From an uncultured Lachnospiraceae bacterium (lineage in GTDB: Bacteria; Bacillota; Clostridia; Lachnospirales; Lachnospiraceae), in the NCBI GenBank assembly GCA_946558695.1, contig CAMNTQ010000002.1:62001-126000 (forward strand): 64,000 nt of DNA, given 5' to 3'. Under the pieces are notes generated by a model. That model made no database searches. It was not told the origin of the DNA and saw only the letters and a program-made list of their open reading frames with translations. Below, piece by piece: positions 51,132-59,833 of this stretch; within the stretch, counting starts at the first letter, position 1, and each line of letters opens with the position of its first letter. The translations under genes and the position numbers were made by a program.

Positions 51132-52484
51132 ATGGCAACAAAATTAAAAAATCTCAAAATCACAAAGGTTGATTTTGTAGATCAGGGGGCTAATCCGGAC
51201 GCACATATCAAGCTCTACAAGAGAAAGGATGAGCAGGAAGCCCCGTCAGAAGGAGGTGGGGGCGAGAAGGGTTCGGGGATCTTGAAAAAGCTGGTTGCTT
51301 TCATTGCAAAAGCGGCAGGCATGGAGCAAGAAGAAATTGACAATGCAATGGAAGAGATTCAGAAAGGCGATTCGGTAAGTTTCAGCGACAGGGTAAATGA
51401 AGCTAAAAACCGTAAAATTGCAGATGAGATATGGGATATCTGTTATGCCCTGCAGTCCTCGCTTTGTTCCATCTTAAATGACGGAGACCTGGACAGCACT
51501 GCGGCCGCAAATGCAATGCAGGAAAGTGTAGAAGAATTCTGCACATTCGTAAAGGATTCCATTGCCCAGTGGTCCGAGGGGAAGTCTTCCAATATTGTGA
51601 GAAAAGATGAAGCCGTAACAGAGGCTGATGTCGAGATGATGAAGTCAGCAAGGGACAGGCTGGCGGAATCCATTGAAAAAGCAGCTGCCGCCGAAATTGG
51701 CGCAGGAAATAAAAGGAAAGAAGTGAAAGGAGAACAAGACATGGGAATGAAGATTGACAAAAGCAAACTGACACCGTCTGAGGCAGCGTTTTTGAGTGAT
51801 ATTGAAAAACGCTGCGGTGTTGATGACGGCATGGGAGAACCGGGAGGCGAGCCGGGGGAAGGAGTTAAGAAGGCTGATACCAAAGGAAAAGCCGCCGGTG
51901 ATGAAGAGGAAGAGGGGGATGAAGAGGAAAAGAAGAAGGCATCCGGAAAAAAAGATGATGACGCTGTGGCAAAGGCATTGCAGACGCTTGGGCTTGGCAA
52001 CCTGCAGCCGAAGGAGGAACCGGAGGATATTTATAAAGGGCTTCATCCGGCAGTAGCAGCGGAGCTTAAGAGCCTGAGAAAGTTCCGTGAAGATTCTGAG
52101 GATAAGGAGCTTCATGAAGTGGCGAAGCGCTATGCCATCATCGGCAAAAAGGAAGAAGAGCTTTTTCCTGTGCTGAAAAGCCTGAAAGCTGCCGGGGAAA
52201 CTGCCTATAATGATATGATCGCTATTCTTGACCAGACGGTGAGTACGGTGGAGAAATCCGGGGTTTTTGGCGAGATCGGAAAGACCGGCGGGCATCACAG
52301 CCCTTATACACCTTATTCAGCTGTAGAACCTGTGGCCAAGAGCGAGCATGAGTCAAAGGTTGAGAGCATTGCCAAAAAATATATGGAAGAGGATCCGGCG
52401 CTTAGTTCTGTCCAGGCATTGGCCAAGGCATGGGAGAACCACCCGGAGCTATATGCGGCATATGAAGATGAGGCCGGATTCTAG
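51132..52484 (+). CDS. Scaffold-like head protein
   Basis: The 450-residue protein opens LKNLKITKVDFVDQGANPDA, a motif shared with XkdF-like proteins. A Gly/Glu linker, helical domains and a strongly charged middle (GEEEEGDEEEKKKASGKKDDD-like, about residues 245-275) follow. The C-terminal helices have HEVAKRYAIIGKKEEELFPV. Scaffold-like composition and its place ahead of the decoration and capsid genes suggest prohead assembly. AAAGGAGGAGCCAT precedes the ATG. Confidence 0.65.
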   Translation: MATKLKNLKITKVDFVDQGANPDAHIKLYKRKDEQEAPSEGGGGEKGSGILKKLVAFIAKAAGMEQEEIDNAMEEIQKGDSVSFSDRVNEAKNRKIADEIWDICYALQSSLCSILNDGDLDSTAAANAMQESVEEFCTFVKDSIAQWSEGKSSNIVRKDEAVTEADVEMMKSARDRLAESIEKAAAAEIGAGNKRKEVKGEQDMGMKIDKSKLTPSEAAFLSDIEKRCGVDDGMGEPGGEPGEGVKKADTKGKAAGDEEEEGDEEEKKKASGKKDDDAVAKALQTLGLGNLQPKEEPEDIYKGLHPAVAAELKSLRKFREDSEDKELHEVAKRYAIIGKKEEELFPVLKSLKAAGETAYNDMIAILDQTVSTVEKSGVFGEIGKTGGHHSPYTPYSAVEPVAKSEHESKVESIAKKYMEEDPALSSVQALAKAWENHPELYAAYEDEAGF

Positions 52485-52501
52485 AAAGGAGATGAAAAGA
52501 G

Positions 52502-52963
52502 ATGGCAAACAAAAATTTTAACGGGGTACAGATCAATCAGAGTGTGACCATCGTAGAACAGGCAGGCGCTGATATAAATGACTGCCGGAACCGCATTATG
52601 GTATATGATGAAGACGGCAATGTAGTTTTGGCTTCTGGTGGTACAAAGCCTTTGGTCGGCATTTCTCTGATCGAAGCGGGAGTAAATGACATTTCAGGGG
52701 TGGAAGCCGGAAAAGTTATCAAGGGAGATGACGTGGATATCCAGATCAAGGATATTGGCTACGTAATTGCCGGAGAGGACATAACAAAAGGAACAGAAGT
52801 GACGGCCGGTGCAGACGGCTTTGCGAAAGCAGCTGCATCAGGTGAGTATGTACTTGGGCTTGCATTGAGAAGTGTTTCAAAGGACGGCTATTTAAGAGTA
52901 CAGATTGCCAAATATCAGAAGGGTGCACAGGCGGCTTCCGCATCAGTGGAACCAACAGAGTAA
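52502..52963 (+). CDS. Head decoration protein (DUF2190-like)
   Basis: The 153-residue protein has repeated beta segments with LVGISLIEAGVNDISGVEAG and DIGYVIAGEDITKGTEVTAG, then GEYVLGLALRSVSKDG. This is the pattern of DUF2190-type capsid cement or decoration proteins, which sit just before the major capsid gene. It probably trims or stabilises the shell. Confidence 0.78.
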   Translation: MANKNFNGVQINQSVTIVEQAGADINDCRNRIMVYDEDGNVVLASGGTKPLVGISLIEAGVNDISGVEAGKVIKGDDVDIQIKDIGYVIAGEDITKGTEVTAGADGFAKAAASGEYVLGLALRSVSKDGYLRVQIAKYQKGAQAASASVEPTE

Positions 52964-52982
52964 GAACAGGAGGTAGATTGAG

Positions 52983-54008
52983 ATGAAAAGAACGGCAGGA
53001 AGTATTGCGGTGGAGATTGCGAAAGGGACATTCCGGCCGCACACCGCATTATCAAACATTGCACTGGCATATTACCAGAGTGATGCGAATTATTTTGCAA
53101 GGACGATCTTTCCGATATGTCCGGTAAGTTTGTCTTCGGACAACTATTATATTTTCAAGAAGGAGGATCTGCTGCGTGACAGCTGGCAGAGAAAGCCGGC
53201 TTACGGCAAAGTTGATCCGGCAGTACTTTCTGAAGATACTGCAACCTTTGCGTGTCTTGTAGACCAGATGATTATGGGAATAGACCAGATCCGGCAGACT
53301 GACCTTACGAGGAGACTCGGACCGGCAACCCGTGATCCGAAGCAGCAGAGGACGAGAACCATATCTGCACAGGCGAACATCCATCAGGATGCTATGTTCG
53401 CGCGGAAGTATTTCCGCTCAGGAGTGTGGGGAAATGAAATGACGGGTGTTGACAGCACCGGACTTTCAGATGGACAGTTTATTAAATTCAGCAACGGGAA
53501 CTCCGACCCGGTTGATTTTGTCAATCAGAAGAGTACTGAGATGGAGGAATCTACCGGACGCAGACCGAACAGGATGGCTTTGGGTGTAAATGTGTATAAT
53601 ACGCTGAAAAAGCATCCGGCCATTTTAGAGCGGGTAAAATACGGTGGTACGACGGCTAATCCGGCCAGCGTTAATGTGAATGTGCTTTCCCAGTTGTTCG
53701 AGATGGAAAGGATCTCTGTGCAACGTTCCATCATGAATAAGGCAGAGTTCGGGGAAGAAGCCAAGATGTCCTATATCGGTGATCCAAATGCATTTCTCTT
53801 AGCATATGCGACAAATTCCCCGTCTATTGAAGAACCGTCTGCAGGTTATATCTTTACATGGGATATGCTTGGCAATGGGAACATTCTGCCGATCCTGAAT
53901 TATCTTGGGGAGAACGGCACGCACTCGGAGTTTATTGAAGGGCTCATGGCTACGGATATGAAGAAGACGGCGGACGACCTGGCGATGTTCTTTAAGGATG
54001 CAGCGTAA
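52983..54008 (+). CDS. Major capsid protein
   Basis: The 341-residue protein follows the decoration gene, as usual. It has an N-terminal helix (TALSNIALAYYQSDANYFART), the long spine region with LVDQMIMGIDQIRQTDLTRRL, RRPNRMALGVNVYNTLKKHPA and a C-terminal part with AYATNSPSIEEPSAGYIFTW. Position and pattern fit HK97-fold major capsid proteins of PBSX-like phages. AGGAGGTAG precedes the ATG. Confidence 0.85.
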   Translation: MKRTAGSIAVEIAKGTFRPHTALSNIALAYYQSDANYFARTIFPICPVSLSSDNYYIFKKEDLLRDSWQRKPAYGKVDPAVLSEDTATFACLVDQMIMGIDQIRQTDLTRRLGPATRDPKQQRTRTISAQANIHQDAMFARKYFRSGVWGNEMTGVDSTGLSDGQFIKFSNGNSDPVDFVNQKSTEMEESTGRRPNRMALGVNVYNTLKKHPAILERVKYGGTTANPASVNVNVLSQLFEMERISVQRSIMNKAEFGEEAKMSYIGDPNAFLLAYATNSPSIEEPSAGYIFTWDMLGNGNILPILNYLGENGTHSEFIEGLMATDMKKTADDLAMFFKDAA

Positions 54009-54041
54009 GAATACAAAGATAAAGCGCAAGGAGGTGAAGCG

Positions 54042-54560
54042 ATGAAACTGATTGCGAAGAAGCCGTGCAGCTTTGGCGGCAGGAAGTTTTTCATTGATCA
54101 GGACATCCCGGTGGAGCTTGTAGCGGAGCCGGGGGTGCAGGAACGCTTGGGGGTGCTTACGGTGATTGACGATACAGTGGCTTCCGGTGGAGAAGCAACG
54201 GCAATACTGGATACGGAGGCATTTGACGGATTTGACGGAAAGGTGATTGTGCCTGTAGTTAATAAGGAAAATGGGGATGCAGCAGAGATGATGTCCATAC
54301 CACTGACAGAGGAACAAGTGCAGAGCGTATTTTCCATTATGCAGATGAACATTCCTGATGCTGAGAAAGCTGTCGGTGAAGTGACGGAGGAAAATGTTCT
54401 GATCGTCCTGCATGCCTGTGATACCCGCGCAAAGGTCAGAAAAGCAGCAAAAAACAGGGCAGATACATTAATCCCCAATGAGACCGAAACAGACGCTCCT
54501 GAAGGCAGTAACGAAGCCACAGGGCATACTCCGGAGGCCGATAACCAGTTAACTGATTGA
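54042..54560 (+). CDS. Head protein, unknown
   Basis: The 172-residue protein has MKLIAKKPCSFGGRKFFIDQ, a beta-type N-terminus similar to small phage head or connector proteins, and a tail with TDAPEGSNEATGHTPEADNQ that looks disordered. It stands between the major capsid and connector genes. AAGGAGGTGAAGCG precedes the ATG. Confidence 0.55.
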   Translation: MKLIAKKPCSFGGRKFFIDQDIPVELVAEPGVQERLGVLTVIDDTVASGGEATAILDTEAFDGFDGKVIVPVVNKENGDAAEMMSIPLTEEQVQSVFSIMQMNIPDAEKAVGEVTEENVLIVLHACDTRAKVRKAAKNRADTLIPNETETDAPEGSNEATGHTPEADNQLTD

Positions 54561-54577
54561 TAAGGGCGGTGAAACTG

Positions 54578-54979
54578 ATGGAAAAAATATATACTTATGA
54601 ACCGGGTAAGGTGCGGGAAAAGGGGAAGGACCGGATGCGGTTTGAATTGGGGGATACGATGGTAGAGGGCGGCGCTGATACATCCGCCCTCACGGATGCA
54701 GAGATTGAGGCAGTGCTTGAGATGTATCCTGAGAGGTGGAAACGAGCAAAGCTGGCACTCTTAGAGAGCATTTGCAGAAGATTTGCTTATGAGCCGGATA
54801 CCAAGACAGGTCCGTTATCTTTTTCTTTCGGAGAAAGGGCAAAGCTCTGGCGGGAAGATTACGAAAAATTAAAGAAAGAAGTCGCCCTGGAATCCTGTTC
54901 TGTCCCGGCATCCGCATCGGGGGGAAGTAAGAAGCCGCCGTATTTTTATACCGGCATGCACCGGAACAGGAGGACGTGA
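54578..54979 (+). CDS. Head-tail connector-like protein
   Basis: The start ATG 54578 is the likeliest (133 residues); a TTG at 54557 and a GTG at 54569 are in frame. LTDAEIEAVLEMYPERWKRAK and LLESICRRFAYEPDTKTG form a helical part like gp6/gp15-type head completion proteins. It is followed by two further connector genes. Confidence 0.6.
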   Translation: MEKIYTYEPGKVREKGKDRMRFELGDTMVEGGADTSALTDAEIEAVLEMYPERWKRAKLALLESICRRFAYEPDTKTGPLSFSFGERAKLWREDYEKLKKEVALESCSVPASASGGSKKPPYFYTGMHRNRRT

Positions 54980-54980
54980 G

Positions 54981-55340
54981 ATGATCAGGAGTCCCATGTA
55001 CCTCAGGCCGGGTAATCTGTATAAAGATTTTGATGTAATGAGATATAAAGTGGAAAAGGTTTCCGGATTCCCGAAGGAAAGCTACGTGAATACGGGAAGG
55101 AAGGTGAAAGGTGTTCTGGCGGAAGCCAGCAGCAACCAGTCTGAACAGGTGAAACATCGTTTTGATCAGAGCCAGCATTCCCTGACACATACGCTTGTTG
55201 CGGATGGCAGGTCGGGAGTCAGGAAAGGGGATCATCTGGTTCACGGAGAAAGAGGATTTCTGGTGCTTGTAGTGGATGATGCCAGCTCCCTTGGCATCTC
55301 GGATATTATTTATCTGGAAGAAAGGAATGATATAAAATGA
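54981..55340 (+). CDS. Head closure-like protein
   Basis: The 119-residue protein starts one base after the previous stop. It is mostly beta: KVEKVSGFPKESYVNTGRK, then a loop and LVHGERGFLVLVVDDASSLG. This is the size and strand pattern of gp16/gpFII-type head closure proteins at this position. Its TGA overlaps the next ATG. Confidence 0.55.
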   Translation: MIRSPMYLRPGNLYKDFDVMRYKVEKVSGFPKESYVNTGRKVKGVLAEASSNQSEQVKHRFDQSQHSLTHTLVADGRSGVRKGDHLVHGERGFLVLVVDDASSLGISDIIYLEERNDIK

Positions 55341-55711
55341 CGGCACATGAAGCAGCGGCAGTATTGCAAAGGGACGTGAAGTTCAAGAAGGAGGATACTA
55401 TTCGGCAGAAAAATTCAAAGCTTATGCGCGGAGCCAATGCCCTTAGAAATGCGGAACTGGAAGTATTAAGAGGAAATCCGGCACCGGCACCTGTTGGAAG
55501 CCCTCCGGGGACCAGAAGTGGAACTCTGATGCGTTCCTGGTCAACATATTGTACTGCGGGCGGAGAAACTGGAATGTTTGGAATCCTATGTGCCGCCATC
55601 TATGCGGGCTATCTTGAGAACAGAACAAGGAAGATGGGGGCACGTCCTTATGTTGATAGGATCCAGCAGAAGGCTCTGCCGAAGATTATGGCCATATTTG
55701 AGATGGGATAG
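55337..55711 (+). CDS. HK97 gp10-like tail completion protein
   Basis: The 124-residue protein has a basic helix and GTLMRSWSTYCTAGG, then YAGYLENRTRKMGARPYVDR, the typical C-terminus of gp10-like proteins (residues Y-x-E-x-G...ARPF). It completes the head-tail joining step. ATG overlaps the preceding stop. Confidence 0.75.
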   Translation: MTAHEAAAVLQRDVKFKKEDTIRQKNSKLMRGANALRNAELEVLRGNPAPAPVGSPPGTRSGTLMRSWSTYCTAGGETGMFGILCAAIYAGYLENRTRKMGARPYVDRIQQKALPKIMAIFEMG

Positions 55712-55720
55712 GAGGTGTCG

Positions 55721-56047
55721 ATGTTTTTAGTAAACACGGAAAGAAGAGAATTTAACATGGAGGAGATAAGCCGCGGGACGCTGATTTACGCAAAGCATAA
55801 GAGCTGGCCAAAAGGACAGGCGGGAATTGTAACGGCAGTATCCGGCGGGGAACTGCGGGTACTGTATCTGCCGGACATTCAGAATGTATGCAACCATTTT
55901 TTTATCAGGGCAGCGGAGGCGGAAGCCGGGCAATGGGACATCCGATATTCCGGCGACGGGCTTCAGAGTGTTACAGGATTCCCAGAACAGTTCAAGGAAC
56001 CGGATGAATCGGAAGATAAAGGAGATGAGGGCAATGAATCTGAATGA
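55721..56047 (+). CDS. DUF5026-like small phage protein
   Basis: The start ATG 55721 follows ATAGGAGGTGTCG (108 residues). It has RGTLIYAKHKSWPKGQAGIV, LRVLYLPDIQNVCNHFFI and GQWDIRYSGD, resembling DUF5026 phage proteins. The tail is acidic. It overlaps the next gene by 14 bases. Function unknown, part of the tail-joining block. Confidence 0.55.
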   Translation: MFLVNTERREFNMEEISRGTLIYAKHKSWPKGQAGIVTAVSGGELRVLYLPDIQNVCNHFFIRAAEAEAGQWDIRYSGDGLQSVTGFPEQFKEPDESEDKGDEGNESE

Positions 56048-56897
56048 GTTACTATTAAGCAGATTATCATCATATCCGGGAATCAAAGAAAACATGGCGG
56101 AATATGGAGGCGAACCGGCAATATTTAATAAAGAGTTTCCTCCTGACCAACAAGAAGGTTGGGGAGGAAAGAGCCAGTATCCGAGGATGTGCTATCGTTT
56201 TGACATGCAGGTGAACCGGGAGCGTTCATCGTCCGGAGTCCTGCGTGTGGCGATCTATACCCGGAAGGATCAGGAAGTAATGAATACCATAGAGGATCTT
56301 GTAAGAAGGTGTCTGAAAGATGTGCTGATGAAGCCGTCTGATCAGGCACCTTTTTGTGTGTCGTGGTCATCTACGGACTATTACCCCATGAAAGATCTGG
56401 GAGTGATGTGTCAGGAGGTTGTTTTTGACATCCTTGAGTATCCAAATCAGGAAACTACAGATCCGGATCCGATTATGGCGGTGAGCATGTTTGTCAAAAA
56501 AATGTATCCGGAATCAATTGTTTTAGGAATTGACCGGATAGGAGATTATGAGGAGCCATCCGAAAAGCCCATATTTTTCTGCCGTTTGCAGGACATTCAA
56601 AGCACTGCGGGGCACTGTATGCATTCTATCGCATGGTTTGACTGCAGGGTGGCTGTACATCTTTTGTGTCCGGATCCATCGGAGCGGTTAAAGATGATCG
56701 CTGCCATTCATCAACGTATGGAAGTGGAAGGGGAAATCATCATGCTGGACCAGTCCCCTATGTCGATGAAGGAGCTGCATGTAAATAATACGGCTGATTA
56801 CCTTAGAGAGGGCCAGCTTGTAATAACCGGAAAATATGGATGCCTGCGTGGATTTGAGAAGAAACAACATCTTACGGGCATAGGCATCACAAACTAA
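56034..56897 (+). CDS. Tail terminator-like phage protein
   Basis: The start ATG 56034 follows GGAGATGAGGGCA (287 residues). The N-terminal part (MNLNELLLSRLSSYPGIKEN) is like small tail terminators; DMQVNRERSSSGVLRVAIYT and VMCQEVVFDILEYPNQET look like a beta sandwich, and a second similar domain follows (IFFCRLQDIQSTAGHCMHSI). Location before the sheath gene supports a tail role. No firm family. Confidence 0.5.
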   Translation: MNLNELLLSRLSSYPGIKENMAEYGGEPAIFNKEFPPDQQEGWGGKSQYPRMCYRFDMQVNRERSSSGVLRVAIYTRKDQEVMNTIEDLVRRCLKDVLMKPSDQAPFCVSWSSTDYYPMKDLGVMCQEVVFDILEYPNQETTDPDPIMAVSMFVKKMYPESIVLGIDRIGDYEEPSEKPIFFCRLQDIQSTAGHCMHSIAWFDCRVAVHLLCPDPSERLKMIAAIHQRMEVEGEIIMLDQSPMSMKELHVNNTADYLREGQLVITGKYGCLRGFEKKQHLTGIGITN

Positions 56898-56919
56898 AAA
56901 TGGAAGGAGAAAAGAAATT

Positions 56920-57174
56920 ATGTCTAAGACAGCGAAAGCAAGCGGGGCAGCATGCATTGCACAGGAAATGCAGGTGGCCAAAAGGGAAAGCATAACAGCT
57001 TCCGTAAAAACAGAGACTTATTCGGTGGAAGAGTTGATTGCTGCAAGTGAAACTGCCCTGCACGTTCCAAAAGAATGTGCGGCAGCGGCATTTAAATTCC
57101 AGAAAGCAGAAAAGCTTACTCTTTCGGAAGCACAAAGTATTGTAGAGAAATTTATGAAGAAAGAGGTGAAATAA
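56920..57174 (+). CDS. Small helical tail-block protein
   Basis: The 84-residue product is Ala/Glu/Lys-rich, with KTETYSVEELIAASETALHV and LTLSEAQSIVEKFMKKEVK. It resembles small proteins encoded just before sheath genes of PBSX-like phages. GGAAGGAGAAAAGAAATT precedes the ATG. Function unknown. Confidence 0.5.
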   Translation: MSKTAKASGAACIAQEMQVAKRESITASVKTETYSVEELIAASETALHVPKECAAAAFKFQKAEKLTLSEAQSIVEKFMKKEVK

Positions 57175-57177
57175 GAA

Positions 57178-58575
57178 ATGGCAGGATATTTTCAGATAGG
57201 GGAAATGAAGATTCGTCCAGGTTCCTATTTTAATGTCCAGAAACGGACGGAAAACAATGAATTTGGCGCAGTAGACGGCATAGTGGCCGTACTATTCCGC
57301 TCTAATATGGGACCGCTTGGGACCGTAAAAATGATAGAGAGAGAAGAAGGCTATGAAAAGACTTATGGCACAAGCGGGACTACGGATGCCATGCGTGAAG
57401 CTATATATGGGGGTGCGCAGAAATTAATTGCCTTCCGTGTCGGAAACGGCGGTACGAATGAAGCGGTGTCTCTGGCTGCCGAAACTGGAAAAGTGAAGAT
57501 TGAGACACAGTATCCGGGAAAGACAGGATTTTCTGTAACCGTACGTACCAAGCTTGCTGACAGCAGCCGTAAAGAGTGCATTGTCTACAAGGATGCGGAA
57601 GAATTTGAAAAGGTAAGCTTTTCTATCGGGGATAATGAGGCTCAGGCGCTTGTCGATGCATTTGCAAAATCCAAGAATTTTACTGCTTCACTGGAGGAAA
57701 ACGGAAACGGTGCTGTTAGCAATGTGAGCCAGGAAGCATTTGCAGGAGGCGAAGATCCAACTGTAACAAATGCCGACTACAGCCGTGCATTGAGGGAGAT
57801 AGAGAAATATTATTTCAACACAATCTGCGTAGATACTGAGGATAAAGGTGTTCATGAGATGGTATCCGCCTTTCTGGACCGCATCTACGATTCGGGACGA
57901 TTCGGAATCGGGGTGGTCGCTGAAAAAGATACTTTGGATTTTGAAGAAAGATTAGAGGCGGCAGCCGGTTTTGATAAGGAAAATATGGTCTATGTGGTCA
58001 ATCCAAACATCAGTACGAGAACCGGGGAACTGAATGGATATCAGACGGCAGCACTGATAGCCGGGATGATCGCAGCGTGTCCGTCTAACCAGTCTTTAAC
58101 TCATACAGTTATTAACCGGGCGGCAGAGATCAAGGAACTCTTTACAAACAGTCAGTATGAGAAGGCAATTGAAAGCGGATGCCTTGCTTTAAGCTATAAC
58201 ACGAATGACGAAGTGTGGATTGAAAGTGCAAATAATACCATGATCCACACGGATGAAAATCATGATGAGGGCTGGAAGAAGATCCGGAGAGTAAAGACAA
58301 GATATGAGTTAATGTATCGTACAAATGCACAGGCAGATGCCCTTGCCGGGAAAGTGGACAATGATGTTAACGGCAGGGCAACCATTATTGGCAAACTGCA
58401 GGCGATTTGTAACAACATGGTACAGGAAGGAAAGCTTGTATCAGGTACAGTAACAGAAAGTACAGAGTATACTGCGGATATTGATTCATGCTGGTTTATT
58501 ATTGACGTGATAGACAAAGATTCCGCAGAACATATCTATCTGTTCTATAAATTTGGATTCAGTACGTTAGAGTAG
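57178..58575 (+). CDS. Tail sheath protein (XkdK-like)
   Basis: The 465-residue protein has the order of contractile sheath proteins: IRPGSYFNVQKRTENNEF, MIEREEGYEKTYG, then a central domain with AEKDTLDFEERLEAAAGFD and the C-terminal RVKTRYELMYRTNAQADAL and VSGTVTESTEYT. It shows that the phage has a contractile tail. The next gene encodes the tube. Confidence 0.9.
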   Translation: MAGYFQIGEMKIRPGSYFNVQKRTENNEFGAVDGIVAVLFRSNMGPLGTVKMIEREEGYEKTYGTSGTTDAMREAIYGGAQKLIAFRVGNGGTNEAVSLAAETGKVKIETQYPGKTGFSVTVRTKLADSSRKECIVYKDAEEFEKVSFSIGDNEAQALVDAFAKSKNFTASLEENGNGAVSNVSQEAFAGGEDPTVTNADYSRALREIEKYYFNTICVDTEDKGVHEMVSAFLDRIYDSGRFGIGVVAEKDTLDFEERLEAAAGFDKENMVYVVNPNISTRTGELNGYQTAALIAGMIAACPSNQSLTHTVINRAAEIKELFTNSQYEKAIESGCLALSYNTNDEVWIESANNTMIHTDENHDEGWKKIRRVKTRYELMYRTNAQADALAGKVDNDVNGRATIIGKLQAICNNMVQEGKLVSGTVTESTEYTADIDSCWFIIDVIDKDSAEHIYLFYKFGFSTLE

Positions 58576-58591
58576 GAAGGGGAGATGAAGA

Positions 58592-59047
58592 ATGTTAAAT
58601 CCAAACGCAACAGCGGATGCGAGACATGCCAGATCGGGTTCGGATGCAATGCTTTACAATGAAGACGGGGCACCTTTCGCACAAGTGGATAGTTTCCAGT
58701 CGAAAGGAAGTTTCAGCAATAGTAAATATAATCCGATCGGCCAGAACCGGGAACTGGAGGTCAACGGCACGATCGGTGTCACGCTTGTTATATCGGAGAT
58801 TGTGGTGCTGGATGGATATCTGTTTAATCAAGTAATCCAGGCAGTTGCAAACGGGGAGTCGCCAGTAATGACATTAGACGGCACTATTGAAGGAAGAAAC
58901 GGCTCTCAGGAACGGATTACGTATAGAGACTGCATTTTCTCGGGTGACAATGATTTACAGAATGTGTCTACAGGAGATGTGCTGAAACGGTCCTATAATC
59001 TGCATTGTAACGGCAAAGTGGAACCACGGTCCAGCCTCACAATTTAA
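58592..59047 (+). CDS. Tail tube protein (XkdM-like)
   Basis: The 151-residue protein has DAMLYNEDGAPFAQVDSFQ, EVNGTIGVTLVISEIVVL and GDVLKRSYNLHCNGKVEP, a beta-rich pattern of XkdM-type tubes. It directly follows the sheath gene, as in PBSX. AGGAAGGGGAGATGAAGA precedes the ATG. Confidence 0.85.
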   Translation: MLNPNATADARHARSGSDAMLYNEDGAPFAQVDSFQSKGSFSNSKYNPIGQNRELEVNGTIGVTLVISEIVVLDGYLFNQVIQAVANGESPVMTLDGTIEGRNGSQERITYRDCIFSGDNDLQNVSTGDVLKRSYNLHCNGKVEPRSSLTI

Positions 59048-59123
59048 TAATAATCAGATACGGAAAGGAAGCCCCGGGACGATGGTTCGTTGGGGCTTTT
59101 CAATTTTAGAAAAGGAGAAGATT

Positions 59124-59672
59124 ATGGAATTAAATAAGAAAAACGAAGTGATAGAAAAAGATTTTACGGAGGAGGAAACCAGACAGCAGATCCGCGAGAA
59201 CGAAAATTTGCTGCTTGAAGGATTGCTTGCAGCGGCAGATTACGCGGCCAATGAGGAAATGACTTTTGAGATCAAGAGAGAAGGGAAGTTCTTCTTTTCC
59301 TTTACGGTAACTCCTATCAGCGAGGAATCTATGTTCAAATTACGTAAGAAATATACGAGTTATGTAAAGAACAAACGTGCAGGGATCAAGGTTGCGGGAG
59401 AGCTGGATGTTGCAAAATTCAGGTGTTCCGTTATCTATAATTCCACCGTAGACAGGGATAAGGAGAAAATATGGGATAACAGGGAGTTGTGGAGAGGGCT
59501 TGAAAAACAGGGACATGTCATCATCAATGCGCTGGATGTCATTGAAGCCGTACTTCTTCCTGGGGAAAAGGAAAGGATCATGGAAGCTATTGATCGTCTT
59601 GGCGGCTATGCGGACGATGATGAGGAAGTCATCAGTGATGAAGACAAGCGGATAGAAACAGCAAAAAACTAA
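59124..59672 (+). CDS. Tail assembly chaperone (XkdN/G-like)
   Basis: The start ATG 59124 follows AAAAGGAGAAGATT (182 residues). It has MTFEIKREGKFFFSFTVTPI and SEESMFKLRKKYTSYVKNKR, then VIINALDVIEAVLLPGEKER and an acidic tail. This matches tail assembly chaperones between the tube and the tape measure. The stop codon lies directly after A AAA AAC (59663-59669), a classic -1 slippery site that leads into the next frame. Confidence 0.85.
   Translation: MELNKKNEVIEKDFTEEETRQQIRENENLLLEGLLAAADYAANEEMTFEIKREGKFFFSFTVTPISEESMFKLRKKYTSYVKNKRAGIKVAGELDVAKFRCSVIYNSTVDRDKEKIWDNRELWRGLEKQGHVIINALDVIEAVLLPGEKERIMEAIDRLGGYADDDEEVISDEDKRIETAKN
59663..59669 (+). other. Predicted -1 programmed frameshift site
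   Basis: The heptamer A AAA AAC is in frame with the upstream gene and sits immediately before its TAA. A slip to -1 continues as CTA ATA ATG GCC, in frame with the 59675 gene. Confidence 0.7.
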
Positions 59673-59674
59673 TA

Positions 59675-59833
59675 ATGGCCGGAGGAAAAGCAACTCTGCT
59701 TCATCATATTTTTCAGAGGCAGGGGATTCTTCCGGATCAGGTTATGGAGTTGCCTTCAGGTGTGAGGGCATTTTTATTTGCCTCCATGATTATCCGTTTG
59801 GAAGGTGAGGAAAGAGACAGAGGGGGTGTATGA
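59675..59833 (+). CDS. Tail assembly chaperone second part (T-like, made by frameshift)
   Basis: The reading frame (52 residues from ATG 59675) encodes MAGGKATLLHHIFQRQGILP followed by a helix with PSGVRAFLFASMIIRLEG. No ribosome site precedes the ATG, while a slippery heptamer six bases earlier leads the upstream chaperone into this frame. This is the G/GT arrangement of tail chaperones: a minor product carries this extension. Its TGA overlaps the tape measure ATG. Confidence 0.7.
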   Translation: MAGGKATLLHHIFQRQGILPDQVMELPSGVRAFLFASMIIRLEGEERDRGGV